The notes below the pieces were generated by a model. It was not told the DNA's origin, did no database searches, and saw only the letters and a list, made by a program, of their open reading frames with translations. DNA of 64,000 nucleotides from contig CM044320.1 in assembly GCA_024291935.2 (NCBI GenBank), positions 47,992,001 to 48,056,000 of the forward strand, written 5' to 3'. The translations under genes and the position numbers were made by a program. This document shows positions 1-13,551 of the stretch, one piece after another. Origin of the DNA: Okapia johnstoni. Lineage: Eukaryota; Chordata; Mammalia; Artiodactyla; Giraffidae. Positions within the stretch are counted from its first letter, which is position 1; every line of letters begins with the position of its first letter.

Positions 1-3000
1 CTGCACAATTCCAGGGATATGGCTTACAGAGTACAATGTAAATAGTGCCATCTGGAGTTCTTCAATGTCATAACCTTGAGCAAAACTTGGTATTAGACTA
101 AAAACTGAAGTCAGTAGTAATTAAAAAAAAAAAAAAATTGTACTATGGGAAGTGAAAGAGTATGGAAATAAAGGCTAATCAAAATAGAAATAACCTGACA
201 AGACAAGATTATAGGATGTCAAGTTGAAAAAATAGGAAAGGATAATATTCTTGCAAATTAGCCAATTTTTTATATGGATGGTGTCAGAGCAACTCAGTGT
301 CTACGACATGGGATGGAATACTAACAAAGACTGGAAAAAACATTTCCTATCTTGAAATGGCCCCACCTATTAGGCCCCACCTAATACTAGGCCCCACCTA
401 GTATTTCTCAATTTTACTGTGACATTCAAAAGTCATGTAGAATGGCTAGCATCCCTGGTTCCCTTTCACTAAATGCTTGTAGCTTCCCACTCATTAGAAC
501 AATCAGAAATGTTGTAACTAGGTGTTGGAACCATGCCCTGTTGAGAAATTTTCATTTAGTTAGTAGTAAATGACCATTCTAAATGTTTTATATAAATTAA
601 TTCATTTACTCCTCAAAAACACTATTTGGTAGATTTTCTAATTGAAGAAGTTTTGATCTTTTTATATTATTGAAAAAGCAAATGTTCATATTATTTCTAT
701 GCCCTGATCAAAATCAAGCGTTATGTAGGGTTTAATAAAATTGATAGAATTATACTTAGTGTAGTGTCTACAGACATGTTATCATTTTCAGCTTGGGAAA
801 AATTTATCATTTTTGAAAGATGCCTTTGCTAAAACACTCTACTACCAATTCTTGAAACGAAGATGTCATATTCATTCATGTGTCATTAGGCCAACTTTCA
901 GATGAAGAGCAAGAGTGAGGAGAAATGGAGTTTTGTAGAGGACAAGGAAAATGATCCTAGAGTAGACTGCCCTGGCCTTTTCACTAAGGGATTTTGCAGG
1001 GTCAGCCATGCTTGACTACCTTAGGGTCATCCCAGCCCTAGAAGAGTACCCTCTTAAGTATTTAGTGAGTCAGTGAAGGAATGAATACAATCTTGTATCT
1101 ATCACCATGTCTTTATAAAAAAGATGCCATTACCTAACAAAACATCTGACAAGAGATGTGTTTAAGAAAAGAATTCCCAAGTAAATCATAGGATTGCTAG
1201 TCATTCGGCCTCATGTTAGAACACCATTCTTTTATGGTCCCTTCATCATGTCCTCCATATACAGATCTATCATATACATACATTTATATACAGGAAATAT
1301 AAGTACTAGTACTTCAAATTATGACCTAGCATCATCTGAAGAAAGTTAAAATTATTATTTTTGAGAGGTAAATAAATGCATATTTAGAAAGATTTATTAT
1401 CCCCCCTCCTTCCCAAAGAAGGTAAAAATGGTGTTTAAGTATTTTATGGGTTAAGCTTATTATTTTAAAAACTCACTAATACAGAACATCTCATTCCTAG
1501 TCAGTGCCAAATAACAGATGTTCTTGTATATTAAAAACAGTACCGTTCTGTAAGAACAAGTCAGATCAACAAGTATTTATTAAACACGTTTAGTATAGCC
1601 AACATTTAGTACTTTGGGGGATACAAAAGAAATAGAAGATGCAGTACTCACTGTAACTACAGAAGATGTCAGAACTAGATCCATTTCCTCCTCCTCCTCC
1701 CCAGTAATCTTTTAAAATATTAGATAAAATTTATGGTGAAGGAAAATTGGCTTCTAAAAACCAAGGAATTCTTAGTTCAAGACTAAAATAATAGAGGCGT
1801 GTAATGTGCCATTCACTTTGTCTATACAACATGGAATATTAGTAGTTGTCATATTCTAGCTGTCATCAATTTAACTAGAATGGGAGGAAGGGTGGGACAT
1901 AAAAAATAATGATTTTTTTAGGAATATAACCAAATTGCTAGATAAGGGAATACTAAATTACCTTAGATATCCACCAAGCCAATAATGCTGTTTTTTGAAA
2001 ATTATTACAAGAGAAATAGAATGTTTATCAGCTGTCTTCCATATATCGCATGTTAGCTAAATTCTTTCCATAATACTTCTGCTCATGTATATTTGCATCT
2101 TTAGGATCCACAGTTAAGACAGTGTTCCTCCCCCAACCCCACCCCAGCTAAGATCACAAAATAAGTGATCTACTTAAAAATAGTCCTGTGGGAAACAGAA
2201 AAATGGAGACTGAGAGCCTTCTGAAGATAGGCCGAGAGAGCATTGCTTGGAAGATCAATCTGCATTCAGGAGCAGTTAAATGATGCCTGATAATTACAAG
2301 TACAAAGTGAAATCAGGAGAATGTATATTATTCATTATAATGTTATGGTTAAATAATTACAGAAATAAAGTTTTCTGCTTGTCTTCTAAAATTTCCTCTA
2401 GTTTTTTATAACATTTTGAATCAAGAGCTTTAAGAATGAGATATGAGACAGCTTGTATTAAATTTACCTCTAGTGAGTGAAACATAAGGGTTTAATGTCT
2501 TTGTAAGAACCATCCAAAAATTATAGTAAAATCTTTTGATCACATTTGCAGATCTCTGTTAAGTCAAGGCCATGAAATAGTGTGTTAATAAAAGATTGTG
2601 ATAGAGTAAAAATATAAAATGATGAAAAAGTATAAAATGATGAAAGAGTTTTCTGAAATTATATGACCATGTACTGGTAATACCCCTGTGGTGTTCAGCC
2701 CTTTGGTCTCTCATGTGCTCTTGCAGATGAAATATAAAGCCAGTACTTCATAAAGCATATTACCCTATTGCCCTATCAGTGACTGCAGTAACTTAAGCAT
2801 GCTTTATAGCCATTGTAGCCATTGTGTGGTTGTAAGAAGTGAATTGTACAAATAACAACTGTATTCTTGAAACATATCCATTCAGGTTTATTTTGAAAGT
2901 CCATTAATGTAACTGATAAGGAGTACCTTCCCTCTTTTGTAGCATATAGTCAAATAAGTTACAAAGTATATCGAAATTTTTCTTGAAAGTAATGAAAGGC

Positions 3001-4110
3001 AAGTATTTCCTGGGTAGTATTACTGGTGTTTGTATTAAGGTTTATGTTAGTTAAAGGAAAAGTCCTTTTATTCTGAATTCCTTGAAGCTGAAATAACTAA
3101 ATACAATCTGCTTGAAAACTACTTTATGCTATTTCTTTGCAGTTGAGAGTTTAATTTTGAGGTTTGTTTTTAAATCTGAAAATATCTCACAATTCCTGTG
3201 CTTCAGAAATCTGTTTGTCTTTGTAAGTTAAATAAGATGTCACTTCTCCTCTGGGGTGGCCCTCAGGTATGATAAATTGGTAGTTTCTGCTGCATTTGTA
3301 TAATTTTAAGAAAAAAATGAGGGAATGACATGTAAATGTGTAAGAATTTTTAACCCCTCCAAAGCTTCATGATGTATAATAGTAGATTGTTTTTTGTGTA
3401 GTAAAGTTGGTTTATTAGTATTATGTTTGAAACAGGCCACTTCCTCTCCCCTTCAAAGTACAGCCTTTGATTATTGACTCTATTTTTGACTTATAAATTT
3501 TTGTGTTCATAAATTTTAATATTATTTGTAGGCAAGTCAGTATAAAGACATAACAGCTTAGATGTACAAATAGTAGACCATGAATTTTCCTATCATGGAT
3601 TACACCTTTTTCTTAAGCGCTCATTCATGTGATTCTCAGAAACCACTTAGTTTAGTCTTTTTAGTTAAAACATCTTAGTTTATTCTGTTTATAGTCTTTT
3701 GTGGGTAGTAACCCAGAAGGTAATCTACTTCTCAGGATATCTCCTTGCCCTTCCTCCTTCCCAAGACACCTCCTGGGTACAGGGAGAATCTAATAAAACT
3801 TCTGGGCACGAGGAGGGATAGCTGTGTATCTGGCCTTCACACTATCCTCTGGTTGATACATAATTTTTAATTATTGAAGGATAAAATAGCATAAGTAATT
3901 ATCTTTCATTTTCATCCTTATAATTCTTACTCTTGTCAGTAAAATTTCTGGTAGTCCATTTCATCTATTATTAATACTATTTGCTTAGTAGTATCAAGTA
4001 TGAATTTTTTTACAAAAGCAAAATTAGTCTAATATATTTTTTGAGTATATTTGAAACACTGACATATCCTGAAAGTATCCTTTGCAAAATTTTTATTTTA
4101 CACTGTCATA
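1..4110. other. NUP37 intron, no recognised gene
   Basis: AT-rich intronic DNA with no exon I can recognise. A 14-base poly-A lies near 123-136. At about 1560-1660 there is weak L2-like sequence (AAGTATTTATTAAACAC followed by a degenerate end). Confidence 0.6.
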
Positions 4111-4119
4111 CCATTTTGT

Positions 4120-4318
4120 GGGCTTCCCTGGTAGCTCAGCTGGTAAAGAATCCACCTGCAATGCAGGAGAACCCAGTTCAATTCCTGGGTCGGGAAGATC
4201 CCCTGGAGAAGGGAATGGCTACCCACACCAGTATGCTTGCCTGGAAAATTCCATGGCCTGTATACTCTATGGGGTCGCAAAGAGTCAGACAACGACTGAA
4301 CGACTTTCACTTTTTTCA
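4120..4318 (+). repeat. Bov-tA SINE with 9-bp target-site duplication
   Basis: Full-length ruminant tRNA-derived SINE: a tRNA-like head beginning GGCTTCCCTGGTAGCTCAG with A and B box remnants, then the BovB-derived body ending near GACTGAACGACTTTCAC. CCATTTTGT occurs directly before (4111-4119) and after (4319-4327) the element, as expected for an insertion by target-primed reverse transcription. Open frames across it are SINE sequence and not genes. Confidence 0.92.
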
Positions 4319-5964
4319 CCATTTTGTCACCTCCACTGTTAAAGCCTTTCCCTACCTATCAAAGTTCTCTATAGTCTAAGCCACAAGCTGACAGTTTATT
4401 CATTCATCTCTTTAACTTCCCATATCCCTGTCAAGATTTATCTACCTAATCCCTAGATTTGTGCTTTCAATTATGTGATTCCCCACCTCTGAACTCCTTT
4501 TGCACTTAAAACCAGATATTTTAGCACTGAATAGTTTTATAATTTGTTTCACTCTTCCTCCTATTTGTGTGTTCAACTTACTGTGGAAAGATACCACATC
4601 TTCCCCGTTTTTGAATCATCCATAGCATGATGAGTGACTTAGTGATTGATTGATTAGTAGGAAATGAGGGGGGAGAATCTTCATTTTGTTGTCACAATCT
4701 CAGTGAAAAATATGTTTCTTGTCTAAAAGTGTTGAAGGTCCCTTTCCTGTACGAGTAACGTTTGTAAAGTGCCTTCTCATCTTTATAACTACATCTAAGT
4801 ATTACTTTTATTCTTTTATATTTAATTAATCAACACAGTGATTCATGTGTTCCAGTCCTGTCTTTTAAAAGGATTGTGGTTTGTATTTTTCACTTAACCA
4901 GTTAGAAAGGGCCAAATGAATACAGATGTGTCATTTAATGTCATCTATTCCTTCTTTTGTCTGTGTTGTAAACATTTGGTAGGAGAAATTTCCTTCTGTG
5001 ATGAACTCCTTAATAGACAATGAGCTGCCAATTAAAAATGGAAAATAAAATTATCCAGGAAATTTCCTTTTGAATTTTCAGAGGGAACATCTCCCTCTAG
5101 TAAAAGACCTCTTGAGAATATCTAAGCTATCCCATATATGCCAGCACCCAATTTATGAGACCTTTTTATTAATTAAATGGGACACTTAACATTTAAGTAC
5201 CATATGGTTAGGAATACTTAATATTCTACTGAAAAGCACTTAGCCTGAAATGAAGCAATAATTTTGACAATGAACTACCAAAAGTAAGATAAGTTCCTAA
5301 TCTTGGGTCAGGATACCTCTTCACCTATACATCAAAGAACTAAATCTGAGAGTTCTACTTAAGACCACAGAGTTGAGAGAGGTGGGGAAGTTATAGTCAT
5401 AGTCAAATTGCATCAAAACTGTCATTTTATTTACCTCAAGAGTAATGCTGTCTATATCCAGTGCCCTTAGGTTCAGTCTGTATTATTGATTTCTTAATAT
5501 GTCAGCATTACCTTAAAAGCTTTTGTTTTGAAATTTCCCTTGCAAACATTTGAACAGGTATACATATATGTTTTATATAGCTCCTGATTTTTGACCATAG
5601 TAGTTTAACTTGATAATGTTATATTTTTATACTTTTTAAAGAGTCTATTATCTTTCCATGTGTTTTATTATGTGTATTAAGAAAGTTATAAACCCTTATA
5701 GCTTTTCTTTTTCTTGCTATACCACTTGCCTGAAAAGTATGCTTCTGCAGTTATAATGAACTTTTAGGTAATTTTACTTATTATAAACAAATATACTAGC
5801 AATAAATTTGGAAATATTAAAATATGAATTTATGGGTTTTTTTTTCCAATTATAGTAGAAACTCTTATCTGACATGGTCTGAACTTGCAGTTCCTTGGAT
5901 AACCAAAAAGTCAGCAAACTCAGGAAATCATTTTAAAGGAATGTCTACCTAACTTACTTAATTT

Positions 5965-6229
5965 ACTTTTTTTATTTTTGTTTCCACTTGATCTTTATCG
6001 CTGCGCATGGGCTAGTTGCAGAGAACAGGGCTACTCTTGTGCGGAGCACAGGCTCTAAGCCTGCCGGTTTCAATAGTTGCAGCTCACAGGCTCTAGAGCA
6101 CGGGCTCAGTAGTTACAGCGCAAAGGCTTAATTGTTCCGCAGCATATGGAATCTTCTTGGACCAGGAATTGAACTCATATCCCATGCATGGGCAGATGGG
6201 TTCTTACCTAGGGCACCACCAGGGAATTC
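5965..6229 (-). repeat. CHR-type tRNA-derived SINE, diverged
   Basis: Read on the minus strand it starts with the tRNA-like head (AATTCCCTGGTGGTGCCC) and continues into the body with repeated blocks of the type GGGCTCAGTAGTTGC, typical of cetartiodactyl CHR SINEs. It is old, with many substitutions. The 67-codon frame across it is not a gene. Confidence 0.75.
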
Positions 6230-7014
6230 TCACCTTATTTTAATATATAATGTATATATGAAAATTTGCCAATTTTTTGGTATAGACCAAGGATTTTTGT
6301 TTTTCTTAAATTATGTGTCCATTGATTTGCTTTAGACTTCTTTTTTGCATAAACCACACCCATAATCCACTGTCTACAATGAAACCAAAATTTGTTAAGC
6401 AGTCATAATTCAAATATAGCTAGGTTTTTATTTTAATTGTTTAATCTTTTGTAACTGTCATGCATGCCTAATTTAAGAGCATTTTTTCATTTAGAAACTT
6501 ACCTTTATTTAGTTACCATCAACTTGGTTCCATTGAAACAGTTCTTTCACATTCATATTTTGCCAGCTTATATAATTAGGTAATTACAATAGACTAATAA
6601 GCATGGGTTTACATGACTTACAAGCAGCAGTTCACTAAGCCCATTTTTCTGGGAGGTAAGCCTACAACAGATGCACATATGAGCTATTAGAAAATAATCT
6701 TACTCTTGTCAGTTCTGGAGAGAGAAAAAGTAATTTTTCAGAAGGAGGTCAATTAAGAGTTTTTACTATATATTGTGTTCACTACATTTTAAAACTGATG
6801 GAAATTTATTCATTTACAAATACATGAAAATAACATAAAATGCAAGTGAAAAGGAAATGATTTGAGAAATCAACCTTACAGATACACTCAACTGAAAAGT
6901 TGTGCCTTTTGCTATTGAGACAAGTAATTCTTTTAAGATTGTTTGTCATAAAATTTGTCAGAGAAAGTTTAGGCATTTTCAGTTGGTGATTACAAAGAAA
7001 GGTGAAAGGGAAAA

Positions 7015-7475
7015 AAAAGATAAGTGAGGTACAGCCAGTCTGGAAACCTATTTGACAGTATACTTGCTAAAGTTGAATGTATTTGTAAGCTATGATCTAG
7101 TGAGTATCCAGAAGGTGGAGGTGGAAGGATGTCGGCATGTGTCTGTGTAAGAGAGGAATGGGTGTGTGGATGTCTATATTCACTAAAAGACATGTACAGG
7201 AAAATCTGTAGAAGGATTATTAGTAATGACCATAAATTGGAGACAACCTAAATGTTTGTCAACAGGAGAATGGGTAAATACTTGGCAGTGTACTTAATTA
7301 ATGGAATACTATGTACAGCAATGAGAATGAACAAAGGACAACATGCAGCAATGTTGGTAACTTTCACAAGATTTAATGATGAATAAAAGATGCCAGACCA
7401 AGAAAATACACTGGATAGTATTTTCCATAGGATTCCATCTGTATGATATCCCAAACCAGCAGAAGTCACGGTGGT
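7015..7475 (+). repeat. Old L1 fragment (ORF2 3' part, sense)
   Basis: Contains the L1 block reading ATAAATTGGAGACAACCTAA, then TTTGTCAACAGGAGAATGG and GGAATACTATG, which is the well-known region of L1 ORF2 near its C-terminus. It continues through diverged 3' sequence and is heavily mutated with no long frame, so it is an ancient mammalian L1 copy. Confidence 0.65.
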
Positions 7476-7485
7476 GGGTACTTTT

Positions 7486-7676
7486 TTGAGAAGGCAAGAA
7501 AACAGGAGAAGGGGGCGGCAGAGAATGAAATGGTTAGATAGCATCACTGACTCAATGGATGTTAATCTGAGCAAACTCCAGGAGATAGTGAAGAACAGAG
7601 GAGCCTGCCGGGCTACAGTCCATGGGGTCAAAAAGAGTCGCACATGACTTAGCGACTAAACAGCGACAACAGCAAA
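7486..7676 (+). repeat. BovB LINE 3'-end fragment
   Basis: Carries the BovB 3' terminus: GGAGAAGGGGGCGGCAGAG, the block CATCACTGACTCAATGGATG and the tail CATGACTTAGCGACTAAAC. It abuts the old L1 fragment directly. 5' truncated; the 131-codon minus-strand frame here is a shadow. Confidence 0.85.
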
Positions 7677-9592
7677 GGAAGTAGGGACTATAAGGAAGCA
7701 CAGATGACATTTGAAGTTCCGGAAATACTATCTTAATCTGGATGCTTGAAGTGTGTTCTCTTTGAGTTGCATGCTTAAGATTTATATATTTTTATTATTT
7801 ATGGTATACTGCAAAAAAAGAAATGTGATTTCATCTGATGGGACGTGTTAACTAGTTGAGACATCTAGTAAAGACATAGGAAAATAAATTGAGCTCCACA
7901 AAAGGATTTGAGAGGAGCTTAATTATAGAATCTATCAAAATGGGAAATAAAACCTAACAAGTTAAAGTGTACCATCTGTAGCTAATTTAGCTATGATAAC
8001 TCGTTTTAGCCCAATTGGTTGTATTTTGCATGCTTAGTATTTGGATTATGCAACTGCTGAGAATTATTTAATAAGCATATAATTATAAGCCATAAATCAT
8101 TTTACCCTAATACCATAAAGTAATCTGGATCACTCTCCTCATTTTTAAATCAGTTTGGTTTTTTTGTTTGTGCTGTTTTTTCCCAAAATGTATCAGATTC
8201 TGTTCAGGCTAAATACTGTTTAAAAATGAGATTAAAATTTGGTTCAGTGGACAAGAATATACTTCATTAATTGGCCTGTTTTTATAGAATATCCATTTTT
8301 TAAATCTCTTTGGTTTCCTTCATTTGAAATTAAAAAGTCATGAAAATATCCTGGTCTATATTCATTCAATATAATAGCAAACAAAAGTCAAATACATATT
8401 AGAATAAAATCAAAAGAATGAAGCCTTTAAACCATTCTCTCATGGGATTCACTGAATATGCAAGACAAATTTCTGCTACTTCAATAGTGGTAAAATATAT
8501 GCTAGCCCACTACTTTATTGTATAAACGGAATAATAAAGAAGAAAGAAATATTCAGTTGCCTTGACTAATAATCTTATTTATTGTGGAAAGTGGAAACAC
8601 AATTGAATAAACCCATAGGAAATGTGATTCCAACCTCCTCAGTTAAATTGTAGTTGTCTCCCTATGTAGTAAATACAGATGAAATGTTAATTTAGCAAGA
8701 GGAAAAAAAGTATATGCTTCTTCTATTTAATCAAGTAGATAATCACTTTAAAGTATATTTATGTTAGTTTATGTGTAACTAAGATATTTAAAGACTGGAG
8801 ATCCTATAATTTCTATAGAAAGGAAAAATATTTAAATCATGTGGTTTGGCACAGAATAGTAGAGGCATTGTAAAATGAATATGTCTACTTTCTTTGAAAT
8901 AAAATTTTGCCTCAACCTTAAAAACATTCCCTAAGTTTCTTGAAACTGTTTTATGGTCCCTAATGAGATATTAACTATAATATAGAAGAAAACGTCCAAG
9001 GCATTCTAATAAATGCATTCAGTTCTTAAGGACCAGATTCTGTGGACACTTTGCCAGCTACCCTTTACCTTCTGTCTCTTGCCATGCTAACTCTATGCCA
9101 CACTCTGTACCAGTGAGATATGACAATGACTGAATGTGAAGAATGAGCTCAAAAACTAGTAGTCTAGATGAAGAATAGGACTTCTCACAAAAGAGTCATT
9201 ACTGAGACTTCTGAATCTTGATCGCTCCTCTGGGGATAGGAAAAAAATTGAGATGGAAATTGAGTACGTTCGTTGTTAAGTATTGAAGTACAGGGAACCA
9301 GATGCTTGTTCCTTCAGCCATTCTATCCTTTAATCTTTTATTAGTCAAGGCTTCTTTTGAGAAGAATTGAGGAAGTGAGCCATATCAGTAAAGGTAAATG
9401 ATAGGAAATAGACCTTGGCCTGGGAACCCAAAGGCAGAAGGAGTGAGCAACTCCTATCTCCCTAAATTCACATCACCTCATACTAGCTTCTTTATGTTTA
9501 AAATGGGAGCACTGGGGTGGAAGAGAGGGGTACAGATGTATGTTTTAAGTACCCCTGGTAGAAATTATTGTTAATTGAAGTGACTACTGAAG

Positions 9593-9787
9593 GGGCTTCC
9601 CTGTTGACTCAGATGCAGGAGACCTGGGTTCGATTCCTGGGTCAGGAAGATCCCCTGGAGAAGGAAATGGCAACCCGCTCCAGTGCTCTTGCCTAGATAA
9701 TCCAATGGACGGAGGAGCCTGGTAGGCTACATACAGTCCATAGGGTCGCAAAGAGTTGGACATGACTGAGCGACTTCACTTTCACTC
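9593..9787 (+). repeat. Bov-tA SINE, tRNA head partly deleted, 7-bp TSD
   Basis: The head reads GGCTTCCCTGTTGACTCAG and jumps straight to ATGCAGGAGACCTGG, so about 20 bases between the A and B boxes are missing. The body is normal and ends CTGAGCGACTTCACTTTCAC. ACTGAAG flanks it at 9586-9592 and 9788-9794. Confidence 0.88.
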
Positions 9788-10146
9788 ACTGAAGTAGGAA
9801 TACAACCTGATTAGTGACCTAGAAACTTCAAGATTCTGTCCACAAAATAAAGAGCTCATGAATAATTTAATTTGGTTACTATGTTATGGTATTGCTGTAT
9901 TAGATTAATTAGAAAATGTATGTGACTATTTTTCCATTATTAAATGTGGTAAAACTTAAATTCTTCATACTGCTTTTACATTTTCTAAAGTAGTTATAAT
10001 TGTTATAATTTTCTATAAAAGATGCTTTAAATACAGATATCTACCCTATAATCTCTAGTTAATAGTCTTGAATAAATTTAGGGAATTTCTTTTTTTTTAG
10101 TAATGTATCAAAAAATTTTAACATCATACTCCTGTTCTTTTATTAG

Positions 10147-10237
10147 GATTTGGAACTTGGAAGGAATACAGACAGCTCATTTTGTTCTTCATTCCCCTGG
10201 AATGAGTGTGTGCTGGCATCCTGAAGAAACTTTTAAG
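10147..10237 (+). CDS. NUP37: NUP37 coding exon (first in window)
   Basis: 91-bp internal exon with acceptor AG at 10145-10146 and donor GT at 10238-10239. It starts with the third base of an Arg codon and ends after a complete Lys codon (phase 0). The translation IWNLEGIQTAHFVLHSPGMS followed by VCWHPEETFK matches the WD40 propeller of NUP37; the RIW at the start is the end of a WD-type blade. The recalled human protein has V where this has I in EG(I)QT. Confidence 0.95.
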
Positions 10238-10954
10238 GTTATTATTTATAACTTAGCTTTCTTTTATCAAGTGGAAAAGACATACAGATGTGAAATACCT
10301 GCACAGAGAAGAAAAAAAAAAATCAATGATTTGTTTTTCACCTCAGAGACTCTTAATTGTCACAAATGCATTTAGGTTAGTCTAGAAACTTATAAGTTCT
10401 CTGTAATCAAGTTTTTATTTGACAACCATCATCTGTTTATTCAGAGTATACTTTTCATGACTTTTGTTAGGTTATGATCTAAACACTAATGCCTAGACTA
10501 TCTAGTAAGCAGTATTTGTTTTTTAAAAAAAAAAAGTTAAATCCATGCTTGTGAGCCATAGTGTGTAAACAGAAAGCATCAGTGGCATAAGACAGATTTG
10601 ACCTAGCTGCAGTGGTATTCAATTTCTATTCAGACTAAAGCTTTCTAAAATTCTAAAAATACACCAAGAGGTATTATCAGTTGGCCGAAATTTCATTGAG
10701 AAGATAGGAGCCATTCAACAAGAGTTCTGTCATTTGCCAGTATCTTCTCCTGGGCATTACTCTACATTCCAGAATCTAAAAGTTTGCCACATTCATCTTC
10801 TTAAAGTTAGTTCTTCCACTGTCCAGAGTTCCTGTTAGTTTGTAGGCATCCTGCTTTTCATAGCCCTCTAAAGTCTTCATACTTCTCCATGACTTTTCTC
10901 TCCTCACACTTGCACAAAAAGATAAACTTGACTAATCACAGCAGATTAATAATA

Positions 10955-11175
10955 CCTACTTATGTTTGGCTCATGGTGAGCATTTCATGTAGTTAGCTCA
11001 TTTAATCCACATGGCAGCCTTATGAGATGGGTACTGTGATGATCTCATTTTACACATAGGGAAACCAAAGCTCAGAAGAGTTAAGTAACTTGCCCAGGTT
11101 CACACAGCTACTAACTGGAAAAATGGACATTTGTACCCCAGCAGCCTACTCCACAGGCCTCACTCTTAACCCTAG
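10955..11175 (-). repeat. MIR SINE
   Basis: Contains the MIR core in reverse orientation: CTCATTTTACACATAGGGAAAC, then AGTTAAGTAACTTGCCCAGG and CACACAGCTACTAACTGG. Ancient mammalian SINE. Confidence 0.85.
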
Positions 11176-12309
11176 CATTCTTGTTTCCCCATTTCAGTCT
11201 GTCACCTTCGCATCTTTATTTCTGAATATTTGAACCCATCATATTTTTAACTTCAGTTCCTCTTTACCCATCCCATGATCTAAATCTCCTCTACTCTCTC
11301 AAAAATCATCAGTGACATTTTTAACAAATCCAATGGGCTTTTCTTCCATTCTTAATCTCAAGGCAGCTTTTTATACTGTTGATCATTTCTGCCTCGAAAC
11401 CCTGCTCACTTGGTCTTTAAACCTGCATTATTCCAGCCACCTTGAGCATCTATGCATGTATATTCCCTTTCTCTTTCTCCTCTGCTAACTATTCTTTCAT
11501 TATGTATTTGTAAATTGTTGTAAAGAGTATTTCTCACCTACACTGTACCCTTTATTATAACAGAGGATAAAAGAAAGAATGAAGTCCTTGTCATATTGAG
11601 TTACACACTGACTTATAAGTAAGAAAAACATGTAAATACAGTTACACAGACTTTAAGTGTTGGAATCAAACATCTAGTTAAGTAGAATGATGACATAAAG
11701 AAGGATTAATATATACGCTCACAGCCTTCAAAGTAATCCTGAGCTGAGATGCCCCAGACTACATTAGTGTGTTTTTTGAACCTTGGGACACCATGAAAAC
11801 TTGTTTCAGGCCTATTGGATATTTTATCAGTAGAATTATATTCTGTATGTGAAGATGAGTGAAAATTTATAATTTATTTATATTACATATATAGGGATTA
11901 TTTCCATGTGTGTATTCTGAATCCAGATTCTAAATTTTATTTTATTTTACATCTAGATTTCTCCTTTGCAGCAGTGAGTCTACATGAAGTGTATTCCAAG
12001 AGTCTACCAGAACGTTAATATTACCATGTATAAATATAATAGGCTACTTTTTAAAAACTGTGACCCAAAAAAAACCAAAAACCTGTGACCTAGATGAGAA
12101 ATGAGGATGTTTCTCATAAGCTCTATCCCAAAATTTATATCTTAATACTTAATTTATGGTTATTTGAGATTCCTTTCTTCCATATGCTTTAAGTTAGTTT
12201 CTATTAATCTTCTGTATGTATTTGAAATTTCACCCTACCCATCTCCTTGTTTTTGTTTCCATGACTTCAGAATGTTTGGAAGTCCCTGCTCTAAATTGCA
12301 TTAACTCAT

Positions 12310-12574
12310 TATCCTAAAGGAGATCAGTCCTGGGTGTTCAATGGAAGGACTGATGTTGAAGGTGAAACTCCAATACTTTGGCCACCTGATGCAAAGAGCT
12401 GACTTATTTGAAAAGACCCTGATGCTGGGAAAGATTGAGGGCAGGAGGAGAAGGGGACGACAGGATGAGATGGTTGGATGGCATCACTGACTCAATGGAC
12501 ATGAGTTTGGGTGAACTCTGGGAGTTGGTGATGGACAGGGAGGCCTGGTGTGCTGCGGTTCATGAACTGAACAA
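12310..12574 (+). repeat. BovB LINE 3' end with 9-bp TSD and tail deletion
   Basis: Sense BovB 3' end from the CAGTCCTG block through CTGATGCTGGGAAAGATTG and GGAGTTGGTGATGGACAGG. The normal terminus (ATGGGGTCGCAAAGAGTCGG and what follows) is missing; CAT jumps to GAACTGAAC, so roughly 35-40 bases are deleted just before the tail. TATCCTAAA occurs at 12310-12318 and 12575-12583. Because ATCCTAAAGG also occurs in BovB itself, the TSD is likely but not certain. Confidence 0.85.
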
Positions 12575-12849
12575 TATCCTAAAATCATCTTGGATATCTT
12601 CCTTTCCTATATGCAAGTTATTCCAGATCTTTAAAGTTTTTCTTCAGTGTCTCTAGAATACATTTCTCTTAGTCATTAATGTGTATTCTTTGCCTTTCTA
12701 TTCCCACTAGTAATCCCTGCCAACCCTTAGCTTGTTTCTAAAATCTTTAGCTCTTCAATCTGATTCTTCTTGCCTACTTGAGTTAAGACTGACCTTTAAG
12801 TATCAGTTTAATTGTGTCACTACTTAACTCAGAAAGCTGTAATTACAGA

Positions 12850-13085
12850 AAGGCAACACAGTAGCAGTTAAAAGTATGGGCTTTTGAGTTAACTGCCTAG
12901 AGTCAGTGCTCAGTTCTACCACTTACTAGCTAAATGATCTTTGGCAAGTCACAAAATCTCTCTCAATCACTTCCTCATCTTGTAAAAAGGAAGCTCATAA
13001 AGATTAAAAGAGTGAACACTTATAAAGTCCTTAAAAGAAAACCTGATATGCATCAATATGCATCATAAGCACTCAGTCAATTTCA
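12850..13085 (+). repeat. MIR SINE
   Basis: Sense MIR: GTATGGGCTTTTGAG, CAGTTCTACCACTTACTAGC and GGCAAGTCACAAAATCTCTC follow the MIR consensus order. Confidence 0.82.
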
Positions 13086-13263
13086 GCTGCTTGTCATTGT
13101 TGACACTATCATTACTACTAAATGTGGTAGGTGGTGGTTCTCATTGGTCTGGCAGATAAAACCCCAAATTTTTGTTCTGTTTTGCTTGATCTTGATAAAA
13201 ATGAGGCAACCAGAGAAGAAAGGTAAGTCTGTGATCACCTATCTCTTAAAATTCTTATGAAAG

Positions 13264-13487
13264 TCTTCAGTTCAGTTCAGTCACTCAGTCATGTCCGCCT
13301 CTTTGCAACCCCATGGACTGCAGCACGCCAGGCCTCCCTGTCCATCACCACTCCCAGAGCTTACCCAAACTCATGTCCATTGAGTCGGTGATGCCATCCA
13401 ACCATCTCATCCTCTGTCGTCCCCTTCCCCTCCTGCCTTCAATCATTCCCAGCATCAGGGTCTTTTCAAATGAGTCAGCTACAAATT
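13264..13487 (-). repeat. BovB LINE 3'-end fragment
   Basis: Begins on the + strand with the reverse complement of the BovB tail (CAGTTCAGTTCAGTCACTC) and continues through GTCCATTGAGTCGGTGATG to CCCAGCATCAGGGTC. 5'-truncated BovB in minus orientation. Confidence 0.9.
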
Positions 13488-13551
13488 ACACAAGAGAGCC
13501 ATGTAATCTAGAAAGCACCAAGCAAACGCTAGCAATTAATAATAAAGTTAC

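Larger units (their letters stand above)
6230..9592. other. NUP37 intron between repeats
   Basis: AT-rich intron. Apart from the L1 and BovB pieces at 7015-7676 listed separately, I see no exon, RNA gene or recognisable element in 6230-7014 or 7677-9585. Confidence 0.55.

Noticed and set aside
4098..4379. 132-, 86- and 74-codon frames as small proteins
   Set aside because: All cross a Bov-tA SINE; the same peptides recur at other SINE copies.
10103..10146. Upstream extension and a start codon at 10103 for the NUP37 exon
   Set aside because: The acceptor AG at 10145-10146 and protein homology begin at 10147; the upstream residues are intron translation.
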